From Planctomycetota bacterium (GTDB lineage: Bacteria > Planctomycetota > UBA8742 > UBA2392): a stretch of 64,000 bases of DNA. Position 1 is the stretch's first letter. Each line of letters opens with the position of its first letter. The position numbers and the translations under genes were made by a program. The DNA is taken from assembly GCA_027493625.1 (NCBI GenBank), contig JAOSKM010000002.1, positions 868,001-932,000 of the forward strand. The letters run 5' to 3'. Shown in pieces: positions 10,340-19,780 of this stretch. Below the pieces are notes generated by a model. It worked only from the letters and a program-made list of their open reading frames with translations. It did not search any database and was not told where the DNA came from.

Positions 10340-11491
10340 CTAGCCGAACACCGGCATCCCGCACACGGCCTTGCCGATGAACTCGTAGAGGGCGTCCGAA
10401 ACCGGCGCCATCACCGAGGCCGCGCGGCTGTCGCGGAAGAAGCGTTCGACCTCGTTGTCCTTGCGGTAGCCAGCGCCGCCGTTGACGCGCATGCACAGGT
10501 CGTGCACTTCAAGCGACGTCTCTGCGCCGATCACCTTCGACTGCAGCACGCGCAGGGTGGCGTCCTCGCGGCCCTGCTCGATGGCGTCCAGCGAATCCAG
10601 CAGGTGGCCGCGCACCATGTCGATCTTGTTGCGGGCGCGCGCCAGCCAGCCGCGCACCTGCGGCAGGTCGGCGATCACCGTCTGGTTGTAGGCGTACTTG
10701 CCGTTGGTGACGTGCTTGATGGTGCGAGCCAGGGCGCCCTCCATCATGCCCACCGAGACCGCACAGTTCTGCAGGCTGAACCAGGGCATCACGATGCCCA
10801 TCATCACGTCAAAGCCCTTGCCGTCTTCGCCCAGAGCCCAGCTGGCGGGGATCTCCACATCGGTGGCGTTGATCGGCGACGACGCGTTGCCGCGCAGGCC
10901 CAGGCCGCCGTAGCTCTGGTTGATCTTCAGCCCCGGCGCGTTCACCGGCACCGCCCAGATGCTGCTGAGCCCTTCCGCCGCTGCCGGCTTGCTCGACCAC
11001 ACGTAGATGTCGCATTCGCCCGCCGAGGTGATCAGCTGCTTCGCGGCCGTCAGCTTCACCTTGTCGCCGGCCCTGGTCGCGCTGCTGGTGGGGATCCAGA
11101 AGTGGCTGCGCGAGCCGTACTCGCTGAACGCCAGCGTGGTGACCTTGCCCTGTTCGCTGATCGCCTTGCGCAACTCGGGGATGCCGTGGGCCTCGATCAC
11201 GGCCGTGCCGCAGTGGTGCATCTTGGCGACCATCGCGGTGGATGCGCACTCGCGCGCGTAGCGTTCGCAGGCTGCCACCGCGGCGCGCAGGCCCTGGCCG
11301 TGGCCGCCGACTTCCTTGGCGCTGACCAGCTTCAGCAGGCCGGCGTCGCGCATGGCCTTGAAGGCCGCCTTGGGGAACTGCGCCTTTTCATCGAGTTCTT
11401 TGGCCGCGGGTGCGATCACCTCGCGCGCGACGGTGTCGGCCTTCTCCAGCAGGGCCTGACCGGCCGCGTCCAGCTTCCATGGGTTTGCCAT
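10340..11491 (-). CDS. acyl-CoA dehydrogenase-fold flavoprotein, monooxygenase-like
   Basis: 383 residues from the ATG at 11491 (AGGAG 9 bases upstream; a more distal start would overlap the preceding gene). The N-terminal helical, central beta (TLAFSEYGSRSHFW, in place of the usual substrate/FAD loop) and C-terminal helical (VNGGAGYRKDNEVERFFRDSR) domains of the acyl-CoA dehydrogenase family are all visible. Where short-chain dehydrogenases have the catalytic Glu (YEGTSE), this protein reads SVMAPVSDALYEF, and the alternative helix-G position (GIVMPWFSLQ) also has no Glu. Loss of both bases is typical of the flavin-dependent monooxygenase branch (DszC/SfnB and N-hydroxylases), so oxygenation of a small sulfur or nitrogen compound is more likely than beta-oxidation. 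Third gene of the operon, 4 bases after the MetE-like gene. Confidence 0.75.
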   Translation of the reverse strand: MANPWKLDAAGQALLEKADTVAREVIAPAAKELDEKAQFPKAAFKAMRDAGLLKLVSAKEVGGHGQGLRAAVAACERYARECASTAMVAKMHHCGTAVIEAHGIPELRKAISEQGKVTTLAFSEYGSRSHFWIPTSSATRAGDKVKLTAAKQLITSAGECDIYVWSSKPAAAEGLSSIWAVPVNAPGLKINQSYGGLGLRGNASSPINATDVEIPASWALGEDGKGFDVMMGIVMPWFSLQNCAVSVGMMEGALARTIKHVTNGKYAYNQTVIADLPQVRGWLARARNKIDMVRGHLLDSLDAIEQGREDATLRVLQSKVIGAETSLEVHDLCMRVNGGAGYRKDNEVERFFRDSRAASVMAPVSDALYEFIGKAVCGMPVFG

Positions 11492-11495
11492 TGTG

Positions 11496-12659
11496 TTACT
11501 CCTGTTTGTTAGGGAATCGTTTGCGAAGGATTGCGGCCGCGTCGCCAATGGCCTTCATCTTGGCCTCGGCGAGCGGCGCGGTGTTTACGGGGCTGTTGCT
11601 GAAGGTGCCGAAGCCGCAGTCCGGGTTGAGCCAGAGCTGCGACGGTTCATAAAACTCGAGCGCCTTTTCGACCTGCGCGATGACTTCTTGCGGCGTCTCG
11701 GTGTGCTCGGTGCGCGGGTTGACCACGCCCAGGCCCAGCGACTTGCCGGCGAAACTCATCACGTCGCCGGCGCGCTCGGTGGCGTACTCGAGCACGAGCT
11801 GCTTCACCTTCAGGCGCTCGAGCCAGGGCTTGAGCGGCGCGTAGTTGCCGCGCAGCAGGGTGGTTTCGTCCTGGCTCCAGTTGCCGCGGCAGATGTGCAG
11901 GCCGGTGGTGGCCTGCTCGAAGCCTTCCAGTACCTGGTTCATCAGGCTGACCGCGAACTCCAGCTCTTCGGCGGGGTCGCCGCCCGCGGCCAGGGAGGCG
12001 CACATGAAGGTGCGCGTCTGGCCCGAGCTGAAGGCAACTTCCGTGAGCACCGGCTCATCGAACTGGATGAAGTCGGCGCCTTCGCGCAGCAGCTCTTCGA
12101 CCTCCGCGCGCAGGATGCGCACCACGTCCACGGACAGCGCCTCCTTGCTGGGGTAGACGTTGCGGGTCACCTCCTTCACGAACATCGCGCGCGTCAGCAG
12201 GTAGGGGCCCGGCAGCGGGATCTTCACCGGCTTGTCCGTGTGCTGTTTCAGGAAGCGCAGCTCGTTGAGCGCCAGCGGCGTTCGGCGCTCGATGCGGCCG
12301 ACGCAGGTGGGGTTGCTGAGCGAGTAGGCCGGCACGTCCAGCGTCTGCAGGATTTTCTCGAAGGCTTCTTTGTCTTCGATCACGTCGATCAGCTCGGCCA
12401 GGGTCATGATCTGGATGCCGCTGAGCTTCTCGGCCACGAACGAGTAGAAGTTGTCGCGGCGCTGCTCGCCGTCGGTCACCACGTCCACGCCCGCGCGCTG
12501 CTGGGCCGCCAGCACATCCAGCACGGCCGCGTCGGCCTGCTTCTCGAATTCGCGCGGGTCCAGCTTGCCGGCGCGCTTGAGCTTCTGGGCGCGCAGCAGC
12601 AGCTGGGGCCGCGGCCACGAGCCCACCATGGTGACCGGGAAAAGCGGAAGGCTGCTCAT
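11496..12659 (-). CDS. core MetE-like cobalamin-independent methyltransferase
   Basis: 387 residues, the size of the C-terminal catalytic half of MetE alone. The TIM barrel starts MVGSWPRP and retains the zinc ligands: H255 and C257 in GLHICRGNW, C348 in NPDCGFGT, with E291 in LVLEY. FIQFDEPVL is the typical Asp/Glu strand. Such stand-alone core MetE proteins transfer a methyl group to a thiol from donors other than methyl-tetrahydrofolate-polyglutamate, or act as epoxide:thiol transferases; the donor and acceptor here are unknown. The start codon overlaps the stop of the PhnD-like gene (ATGA), so the two are translationally coupled, and the acyl-CoA-dehydrogenase-fold gene follows after 4 bases. 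The context suggests methyl or sulfur salvage rather than bulk methionine synthesis. Confidence 0.8.
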   Translation of the reverse strand: MSSLPLFPVTMVGSWPRPQLLLRAQKLKRAGKLDPREFEKQADAAVLDVLAAQQRAGVDVVTDGEQRRDNFYSFVAEKLSGIQIMTLAELIDVIEDKEAFEKILQTLDVPAYSLSNPTCVGRIERRTPLALNELRFLKQHTDKPVKIPLPGPYLLTRAMFVKEVTRNVYPSKEALSVDVVRILRAEVEELLREGADFIQFDEPVLTEVAFSSGQTRTFMCASLAAGGDPAEELEFAVSLMNQVLEGFEQATTGLHICRGNWSQDETTLLRGNYAPLKPWLERLKVKQLVLEYATERAGDVMSFAGKSLGLGVVNPRTEHTETPQEVIAQVEKALEFYEPSQLWLNPDCGFGTFSNSPVNTAPLAEAKMKAIGDAAAILRKRFPNKQE

Positions 12660-13480
12660 GCGCCGCTCCCCTCGAAGTAGTGCAGCTTCTGCACGGCTTC
12701 GCTGAGCGGGCCGAAGCCGGTGGTGCGCCCGGGCTCCCACTTCTTGAGGCCTTCCATGTCCATCATTTCGCGGTGCTTTGGGTTGTCGTAGGACATGCTG
12801 AACAGGACTTTGAGCCATCCGGCTTCGCGGTCGTGGTCGAAGTCCTTGCGCACGGTGAACACGCAGTGGTCGAAGCGGTCGGTGGTGGCGAGGATCTTGA
12901 AACGGCCGGGGTCGATGGTGCCGTCGCCGCTCCAGCGCTCCCAGTTCATGTCGAGCATGGCGCAGGCCTGGGCCTCGCCGGCTTGCAGGCACTTGAAGGC
13001 GTCGAGCTCGCCGCCGATGTGGTCTCCGTGTTTGCCGACCAGCACGTCGAAGCGGCGTACCGTGAAGTCGTCGCCGGGAACCAGCCCGTGGCGCAGGATC
13101 AAACCCAGCGGGATCAGCCGCGCCTGGGGCGAATCCTTGGCGCCGACGGCCACAGTCTTGCCTTTCAGGTCGGCGATGCTGTTGATGCCGGCGTTGGCGG
13201 CCACCACCAGGTGCGAGACGCGGTCGCGGTCGGTGTCGCGCATGGCGATGGCGCGGCACTTGCCGCCGGAGCGGCGCTGGGCGTCAACCCACGCCAGGGG
13301 CGAGTTCCAGGCGATGTCGATGTGGCCCTTGAGCAGCGCGTCAACCTGCAGTTCGTAGTTGGTGTAGAACACCACGTCCATCGGGCAGCCGTTGGACTCA
13401 AAGAAATCGCGGATGATGTCCCAGATCACCGAGACCTTGGGCTCATACAGCACCGCGCCGACCAGGATCGGCTTGTTCAT
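12656..13480 (-). CDS. PhnD/SsuA/transferrin-family solute-binding-like protein, no signal peptide
   Basis: 274 residues; the ATG at 13480 is preceded by AAGGAG. Two-lobed periplasmic-binding-protein fold of the PhnD type: MNKPILVGAVLYEPKVSVIW at the start, ELQVDALLKGHIDIAWNSPLAW (typical dipole helix), DLKGKTVAVGAKDSPQA and a second-lobe ILRHGLVPGDDF. The family binds phosphonates, phosphite, sulfonates or thiamine precursors outside the cell for ABC import. Here no signal peptide or lipobox can be seen and no permease or ATPase lies nearby, so it probably acts in the cytoplasm as a binding or enzyme-partner subunit of the two downstream proteins (overlapping start with the MetE-like gene). 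Ligand unknown. Confidence 0.75.
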   Translation of the reverse strand: MNKPILVGAVLYEPKVSVIWDIIRDFFESNGCPMDVVFYTNYELQVDALLKGHIDIAWNSPLAWVDAQRRSGGKCRAIAMRDTDRDRVSHLVVAANAGINSIADLKGKTVAVGAKDSPQARLIPLGLILRHGLVPGDDFTVRRFDVLVGKHGDHIGGELDAFKCLQAGEAQACAMLDMNWERWSGDGTIDPGRFKILATTDRFDHCVFTVRKDFDHDREAGWLKVLFSMSYDNPKHREMMDMEGLKKWEPGRTTGFGPLSEAVQKLHYFEGSGA

Positions 13481-13784
13481 GGGTAGCTCCTTGCGGGTCA
13501 GGAAAAACGCAACCGGCGCCCCTTGCGGGACGCCGGACGTGGGAAGCGGGTTGAAAAACGCAAATCAGACCAACGCGGGCACGGCGGCGGTCGGCGCGTG
13601 AACCGTCAGCGGCGCGGGAACCCCGCGCGGCGCGAACTGGCCTCATCAGCGCATCGGCATGGCCAACTCTCCGCGGCAAGACCGCCAGGCGGGCTCACCG
13701 GAAAGAGCCGCCGCAGCAATACGGTTCGAGGGCGTTCTGTGCCCGGGCGCCCCCGACCGTGACTTCGCACCGGCAAGATGCTTA
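13481..13784 (-). other. 304-base leader region of the phnD-like operon
   Basis: Very GC-rich with several short inverted repeats on the minus strand (CCGCGCGGGG/CCCGCG near 13630, CCGGCGTCCCGC/GGGGCGCCGG near 13515-13545). AAAAACGCAA occurs twice (13503 and 13554). I could not match SAM, SAH, TPP or cobalamin aptamer consensus here. No gene. Confidence 0.4.
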
Positions 13785-14249
13785 TCAGAGCGCCGGTTTG
13801 AATGAAAGCTCCATCTTGACGCAATTGCGCAGCGTGTTGACCAGGGGGGAGAGTTTTAAAGTCTCCTCCCAGGCGGGCTGCAGCTCGGCGTCGGTGTGCA
13901 GGGTGCTGACGTAGACGCGCGCTGTCAAGTATTCAAGACCTGGATGTCCTGATTCGCCCACCACGCCGAGGTAAACCAGCGGGTTGTTGAGGCGGCCTTC
14001 CACCACGGCCTCCACGCCGTCCACCTCGAGGCGGCGCTTCTTCGCGCGCTGCAGCAGGCCCTGGCACAGGTCGGCGCCGAAGGCCCCCAGCAGCTGCTCG
14101 AGGGCCGTTACGCCGTTGTACTCGGCGTCGAACTGCAGCGGCGCGCCGACCTTGAACTTCTGCTTGCGCACGAACACGTCGGCGTCCGCGCCGGGCCGCC
14201 CGCTGACTCGCACCTGCCAGGTATGTTCCACAAAAGCCTCCGGCCGCAT
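13785..14249 (-). CDS. OsmC-family protein
   Basis: 154 residues from the ATG at 14249. Fold features of OsmC/Ohr: antiparallel N-terminal strands, the central phrase GVTALEQLLGAFGADLCQGLLQRAKKR with a Cys at the start of the long helix, and a second Cys near the C-terminus (LVNTLRNCVKMEL). The known OsmC/Ohr peroxidases use a Cys pair to reduce organic hydroperoxides; here the second Cys lies in an atypical context, so the catalytic role is not certain. It starts 31 bases after the tetR-like stop and probably shares its transcript, which links it to the TetR-controlled stress response with the divergent oxidoreductase. Confidence 0.75.
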   Translation of the reverse strand: MRPEAFVEHTWQVRVSGRPGADADVFVRKQKFKVGAPLQFDAEYNGVTALEQLLGAFGADLCQGLLQRAKKRRLEVDGVEAVVEGRLNNPLVYLGVVGESGHPGLEYLTARVYVSTLHTDAELQPAWEETLKLSPLVNTLRNCVKMELSFKPAL

Positions 14250-14280
14250 TATCCGAAGCCGTCGCCGCGGCACAACGGCG

Positions 14281-14949
14281 TCAGTTCTTGTCCCGCTTGC
14301 GCTCGAGAGCATCGAGGATCAGGTCGAGGCCAAACTCGAACTCAGCGGCGTAGCTGTAGCCGGGCTTCAGCGCGTGGCCGGTGATCATCTCGGTGAAGTG
14401 GGGGAACTGGCGGGCGGGCATCTGCCTGAGAATGTCCTGGGCCAGCTCGGCCAGGTCCGCCTCGCCTTCAAACGGCAGCTTGGCCTCCTGCAGCGCGAAG
14501 CCGTAGATGTAGCTGTCCAGCAGCGAAAATGCGTGCGCGGCCATGGCGATGCTGAAGCCGCCCTCGCGCAGGCTGCCGATCACGGCGTCGTAGTAGCGCA
14601 TGGAGGCGGGGCCGGGGTTGCGGCGCGATTCCATCAGGCCGATGGCCCAGGGGTGGCGGCGGAACATCTCGCGGGCCGAGATGGCGCGCCGGCGCATGGC
14701 CTTCTTCCAGGGCTCGCGCGCGGCGGGCAGGTCGATCTCGCCGACCGCCAGGTCCACGATGCCGTCCAGGATGTCCTCTTTGCCCGCGACGTGGTTGTAG
14801 AGGGACATGGCCTCGACGCCGAGCTTCTGGCCCAGGGCGCGCATGGTGAGCGCCTCGGCGCCGCCCTTGTCGACCAGGCTGACGGCGGCCTTCAGCACGC
14901 GCTCGCGCGTGAGGGGCCCGCGTTGTTTGCGTTTTGATGCGGCGGCCAT
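14281..14949 (-). CDS. TetR-family transcriptional regulator
   Basis: 222 residues starting [13 protein letters not shown] at 14949; upstream in-frame codons overlap the operator and are rejected. The HTH is [18 protein letters not shown] through [21 protein letters not shown] (about residues 10-60), and the rest is an all-helical ligand domain of the TetR_C type found in TetR/RamR-like repressors. The gene is divergent from an MDR oxidoreductase, with a 22-base palindrome between them at 15013-15034, so autoregulation and control of both sides is likely. The inducer is unknown but, judging from the targets (oxidoreductase, OsmC), may be a hydrophobic or electrophilic compound. Confidence 0.88.
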   Translation of the reverse strand: MAAASKRKQRGPLTRERVLKAAVSLVDKGGAEALTMRALGQKLGVEAMSLYNHVAGKEDILDGIVDLAVGEIDLPAAREPWKKAMRRRAISAREMFRRHPWAIGLMESRRNPGPASMRYYDAVIGSLREGGFSIAMAAHAFSLLDSYIYGFALQEAKLPFEGEADLAELAQDILRQMPARQFPHFTEMITGHALKPGYSYAAEFEFGLDLILDALERKRDKN

Positions 14950-15012
14950 ATGTGTCCTCTGCCGGGACGTACAAAGTAAGTCGAATATTTCCGGATTTCC
15001 AGTTGCCAAACT

Positions 15013-15034
15013 TACGTTGTAAGCTTACAATGTA
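15013..15034. promoter_or_regulatory. TetR operator palindrome
   Basis: Half-sites TACGTTGTAAG and CTTACAATGTA form a 22-base inverted repeat with a single mismatch per arm, centred on the AGCT at 15022-15025, in the 122-base divergent gap. This size and form are typical of TetR dimers-of-dimers operators. Confidence 0.82.
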
Positions 15035-15071
15035 TGCACGAAGACCGCAAGCAACCGAACAGGAGACCGAC

Positions 15072-16100
15072 ATGCAGGCCACACTCGAAACCGAAACCGC
15101 AACCCACGCCCCCGAACTGCCCGAAACCATGCGCGCCGCCGCCCAGTACCGCTACGGCGGCCCGGAAGTGCTGCAGCTTGAACAACGGCCGCTGCCCGCC
15201 GTCGGCGACGACGAAGTGCTCGTGCGCGTGCGCGCCGCCGGCGTCGATCGCGGCGTGTGGCACCTGATGGCGGGCCTGCCCTACCTGATGCGTGTGGTCG
15301 GCTTCGGCCTGCGCGCGCCCAAGAACCCGGTGCCGGGCATGGACCTGGCCGGCACGGTTGCGGCCGTGGGCAAGAACGTTACGCGTTTCCGCGTGGGCGA
15401 GGAGGTGTTCGGCGTGGGCAAGGGCAGTTTCGCCGAGTACGCCGTGGCGCCGGAGGCCAAGCTGGCGCACAAGCCCGCCAACCTGAGTTTCGAGCAGGCG
15501 GCCGCGCTGGCGATTTCCGGGATGACCGCCCTGCAGGGCCTGCGCGATGTGGCGAAGTTGCAGGCCGGCGAGAAGGTGCTGATCCTGGGCGCCAGCGGCG
15601 GCGTGGGCAGCTACGCGGTGCAGATCGCCAAGGCGTTGGGCGCCGAGGTCACGGGCGTGGGCAGCACGGGCAAGCTTGAGCTGGTGAAATCCCTGGGCGC
15701 CGATCACGTGATCGACTACACGCGCGAGGACATCACCGACTCGGGCACGCGCTACGACGTGATCCTGGACATCGGCGGCAACCGTTCGTTGTCAAAATTG
15801 CGCCGCGCATTGAAGCCGCGCGGCCGTTTGGTGATCGTGGGCGGCGAGAACGGCGGGCGGCTGATCGGCGGCCTGGAACGCCTGTTGCGCGCCATGCTGC
15901 TGTCGCCCTTCGTCAGCCAGACGCTGCTTTCGTTCATCTCTGGGGAAAGGCAGGAAGACCTGCAGACCCTGAAAGAGATGGCCGAGGCCGGCAACATCAC
16001 GCCCATGATCGACCGCGCGTTCCCGCTGGCCGAGGCGGCCGAAGCGGTGCGCTACCTCGAGCAAGGCCGCGCGCGCGGCAAGCTGGTGATCAGCGTTTGA
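15072..16100 (+). CDS. zinc-less MDR-family NAD(P)-dependent oxidoreductase (quinone oxidoreductase-like)
   Basis: 342 residues from the ATG at 15072, with AGGAG 7 bases before it. GroES-like N-terminal domain (PGMDLAGTVAAVGKNV, RVGEEVFGVGKGSFAEY) and Rossmann domain with the nucleotide motif ILGASGGVGSYAVQIAKALGA. The structural and catalytic zinc Cys sets of true alcohol dehydrogenases are missing, which puts it with zeta-crystallin/quinone reductases. These reduce quinones or enones with NADPH. The gene is under the palindromic TetR operator and lies opposite tetR-osmC, suggesting detoxification of a reactive carbonyl or quinone. Its 3' end overlaps that of the convergent cusA-like gene by about 11 bases. 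Confidence 0.85.
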   Translation: MQATLETETATHAPELPETMRAAAQYRYGGPEVLQLEQRPLPAVGDDEVLVRVRAAGVDRGVWHLMAGLPYLMRVVGFGLRAPKNPVPGMDLAGTVAAVGKNVTRFRVGEEVFGVGKGSFAEYAVAPEAKLAHKPANLSFEQAAALAISGMTALQGLRDVAKLQAGEKVLILGASGGVGSYAVQIAKALGAEVTGVGSTGKLELVKSLGADHVIDYTREDITDSGTRYDVILDIGGNRSLSKLRRALKPRGRLVIVGGENGGRLIGGLERLLRAMLLSPFVSQTLLSFISGERQEDLQTLKEMAEAGNITPMIDRAFPLAEAAEAVRYLEQGRARGKLVISV

Positions 16101-19100
16101 GCGCGCGCTTGTGCTTGAACTCGAGCCAGTAGCACATGGCGACCGGCACCACGAAAATCGAGATCAGCTCGATCAGCGAGCCGCCCACGGCCGGCAACGC
16201 CATGGGCTGCAGCACGTCGCTGCCGCGGCCGGTACTCCAGAGAATGGGCAGCATGCCGATCACCGTAGTGGCGGCGGTCATCAGCGCCGGGCGGATGCGC
16301 TTGCAGCCGGCCTCGATCACGGTGGCGCGAATCGCGGCCACGCTGTCGGGCTTGCGCTCTTTCACCAGGCTCTCGATGTAGGTGCCCATCACCACGCCGT
16401 CGTCGGTGGTCACGCCCAGCACCGAGATGAAGCCGACGGCGACGGCCACGGTCAGGTAGATGGGCGGGCCTTGCGGCACGTCCATCAGCAGGCTCTGCAG
16501 CCAGGGCCAGTAGCGCAGGCCGATCAGGCCGCCGGCGATGGCGACCGGCACGCCGGAGAACACGATCAGCGAGGTGCTGAACTTGCGGAAATGCAGGAAC
16601 ACCAGCAGGAAGATGCTGCCGATCACCAGCGGGATGATGAACATCAGGCGCTCGCCGGCCCGCAGCGCCTCCTGGTACTGGCCGACCCAGCGGTAGGTGT
16701 AGCCTTTGGGCCACTGCACTTCGCCGCTTTCGATGGCGCGATTAACGCGTTCCTCGACGCGCTGGATCAAACTGACCTCGTCGACCTCGACCGGGTTGAA
16801 CATCACGTATCCGACCAGCTTGCCGTTGATGCCGCGGATCATGGCGGGCCCCACCACGTGGCGGATTTCGGCCAGCTCGGTGATCGGCACCTGGGCGCCG
16901 CCGGGCGTGGTGACCAGCACGTCGCCGAGCTCTTCCAGGTTGTCGCGCAGCTCGCGCTCGTAGCGGATGCGCACCGGGTAGCGTTCGCGGTCTTCCACGG
17001 TGGTGGTGATGCGTTTGCCGCCCAGCGCGACCTCGATGATCTCCTGCACTTGCCGCACGTTCACGCCGTAGTGCGCCATGCGTTCGCGCTTGAGCACGAA
17101 CTCGACGTAGGGCTTGCCGCCGGTGCGCATGGCGGTGACGTCGGTGGCGCCTTCTACCTCCTTGACGATCGGCTCGAACTGCAGGGCAAGCTCGGCCAGG
17201 GTGTCGGCGTTGTCGCCCCAGATCTCGAGGCCGATGCGCGCGCGGATGCCGCTGCTCAGCATCACGATGCGGGTCTCGATCGGGTGCAGCCAGCTGGGCG
17301 CCACGCCGGTCTGGTGGGTGACGGCGCGCAGGTCGGCCACCAGCCGCTTCTTGGACAGGTCTTCGCTCAGGTTCTCCAGCACGCGCTCGCCGAGCGTGAG
17401 CTGACCCGGCGAGTTCGCCAGCAGCTCGCGCACTTCGGGCAGGTCGCGGGCGTGCTCGACCTGCGCGGCCAGCGCCTCCAGCGTCAGCCCCGCACCCAGT
17501 GCCTCGCGCACAGCCTGCTTGGCCTCGCCCTCGCGCATCTCGCGCAGCAGGTCTTCCTCGCGCCAGGACCCGCGCAGGTTCGCGACCAGCCGCTCCTGCG
17601 GGATCGCCTTGCGCCACTGCTCGCGCGGCTTGATCTGCACGATGGTCTCGATCATGCCGATCGGCGCCGGGTCCAGGCTGGTCTCCGCGCGGCCGAGCTT
17701 GCCCATCACCGTCAGCACCTCGGGCACCTGCGAGATCTGTCGATTCTGCCACTGCATGGCGTCCATGGTCTCGGTCAGCGAGGCCTGGCTGAGCAGTGAC
17801 GGCATGTACAGCAGGTCGCCTTCGTCAAAGGGCGGCATGAACTCGGTGCCCATGCCGGGGTAGTGCTTGTCGAGCGCGGCCAGCGGCCGTACGGAATCGG
17901 GCGCGTCGAAGCTGCCGTAGAGAGGCGCCAGCACGGAGCGCGCGCCGAACAGCGTCAGCGCGCCCAGGAACACGATGGCGCAGGTGATCACGCCCAGCGC
18001 GATCTTGTGATGCAGGAAGAAGCGCAGCACCGGCGCGTACACCCGCACGATGCCGCGCGCCACGGGGTTGTCCTCGATCGAGGTCAGCGGTTCGCGCCAG
18101 ATGCGGCGCACGGCCAGCAGCACCAGCGCGAAGCCGACCAGCGCCACCAGCCAGGCGCGTACGCCCAGCTCGGCCTCGAAGAACTCGCCGAAGCGCAGTG
18201 CGAGAAACGCCCACAGGCCAGCCAGGCCGATGCTACCCAGCCAGCGCAGGCCCTCACGGAAGCGGCGGCGACCGGTCTGCCCGTCGCCGCCGAGAAACAG
18301 CAGGCACAGCACCGGCATCAGCGTCACGGCCAGGATCGCCGCGGCGGCAAGTGTGAAGCTCTTGGTCCAGGCCAGGGGCGCGAACAGCTTGAAGCTCTGG
18401 TCGGGCAGGAAAAAACACCGGTGTGAACGACAGCAGCGTGGTGCCCGCGGCCGTGAGGATTGCGCCGCCCTCATGGCGCGCGGCCGAGAGTACGACTTTC
18501 AGGCGCGGGCTCTTGCCGCCGTCTTCCTGCAGTTTGCGGTAGATCACCTCGACCATCACGATGCCGAGGTCGGTGACTTCGCCGATCGCAATCGAGATGC
18601 CGGCCAGGCTCATGATGTTGCTGCCGATGCCGAAGGCCTCCATGGCGATGAAGGCCGCCAGTACCGAGAGCGGCAGGGTCGAGCCGATGATCAGGCTGCT
18701 GCGCAGGTGCAGCAGGAACACCAGCGAGATCAGCGCCACGATCAGTAGCTGCTGGATCAGCGCGCTGGAGAGGTTGTCGAGCGTCTGGTCGATCAGCCTG
18801 GTGCGGTCGTAGAAGGGCGTGATGGTGACGCCCTCGGGCAGGGCGGGCTGCAGCTTCTCGATCTCCGCCTTGACGCTGTCGATCACTTCGCGCGGGTTGG
18901 CGCCGTAACGAATCGTCACCACGCCGCCGACCTTCTCGCCGTGCTGGTCCGCGATCGCGCCGCGCCGGAACTCGGGGCCGAACTGCACGCGCGCCACGTC
19001 GCGCAGCAACACCGGCACGTGGCCGTCGTTCTTGAGCACGATCAGCTCGAGGTCTTCCAGGCTCTTCATGAAGCCGACGCCGCGGATCAGGTACTCCACG

Positions 19101-19768
19101 CCGGTCTGCTCAACCACCTTGGCGCCGACATCCAGGTTGCTGCTGCGCACGGCCGCTACCACCTGCTCGAGCGGTATGTTGTGGGCGCGCAGGGCGTCCG
19201 GGTCGACCTCGACCTGGTACTCGCGCACGAAGCCGCCCACGCTGGCGACTTCCGCCACGCCGTCGGCGTTCAGCAGCGCGTACTTCACGGTGTAATCCTG
19301 CAGGCTGCGCAGGGTGGCCAAATCGTAAGGTCCGTCCACGGTGTACCAAAACACCTGGCCAAGTGAGGTCGCGTCGGGGCCCAGCGTTGGCGTGACGTCC
19401 GGCGGCAGCGTGCCGCCGGCCACGGCCAGGCGCTCCAGTACGCGGCTGCGCGCCCAGTAGACGTCCACGCCGTCCTCGAACACCACGTAAATGCGCGACA
19501 TGCCGAAGCCGCTGATGGTGCGCACGTCCTTCACGCGCGGGATGCCCTGCAGCTGCTGCGCCAGCGGGTACGTCACCTGGTCTTCGACATCGCGCGGGCT
19601 GCGGCCGGGCCAGTCGCTGGAGACGATCACCTGGTTCTCACTGATGTCGGGGATCGCGTCCTTGGGGTTGTCGCGCAGGGAGACGTAGCCGAACACGGCG
19701 ATGCCGGCCACGGCCACGATCACCAGCCACGGCATCTGCAGGCAGAATTTCAGGACGCGGTGCAGCAT
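16090..19768 (-). CDS. cusA: CusA-like heavy-metal RND efflux permease (one frameshift)
   Basis: Inner-membrane proton-driven pump of a CusCBA-type tripartite system, expected to export Cu(I) or Ag(I). Two halves of six helices with large periplasmic loops: NPKDAIPDISENQVIVSSDW is the classic HME-RND N-terminus, AIGEVTDLGIVMVEVIYRKL carries the proton-relay Asp of helix 4, and AATTVIGMLPILWSTGRG ends the protein as in CusA. The frame breaks in an A-run at 18410-18415; removing one base joins LLSFTPVFF to LPDQSFKLFAPLAWTKSF. The corrected length is about 1225 residues, some 170 longer than CusA of E. coli, mostly because of an extra membrane/cytoplasmic segment between the halves (about 18050-18300) and a helical stretch near 17350-17560. 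Last gene of the copper operon. Confidence 0.9.
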
Positions 19769-19780
19769 GCGTATCTCCGG

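Noticed and set aside
18410-18415. Programmed frameshift in the cusA-like gene
   Set aside because: Similar one-base breaks occur at many unrelated homopolymers in the window; sequence error is the simpler reading.
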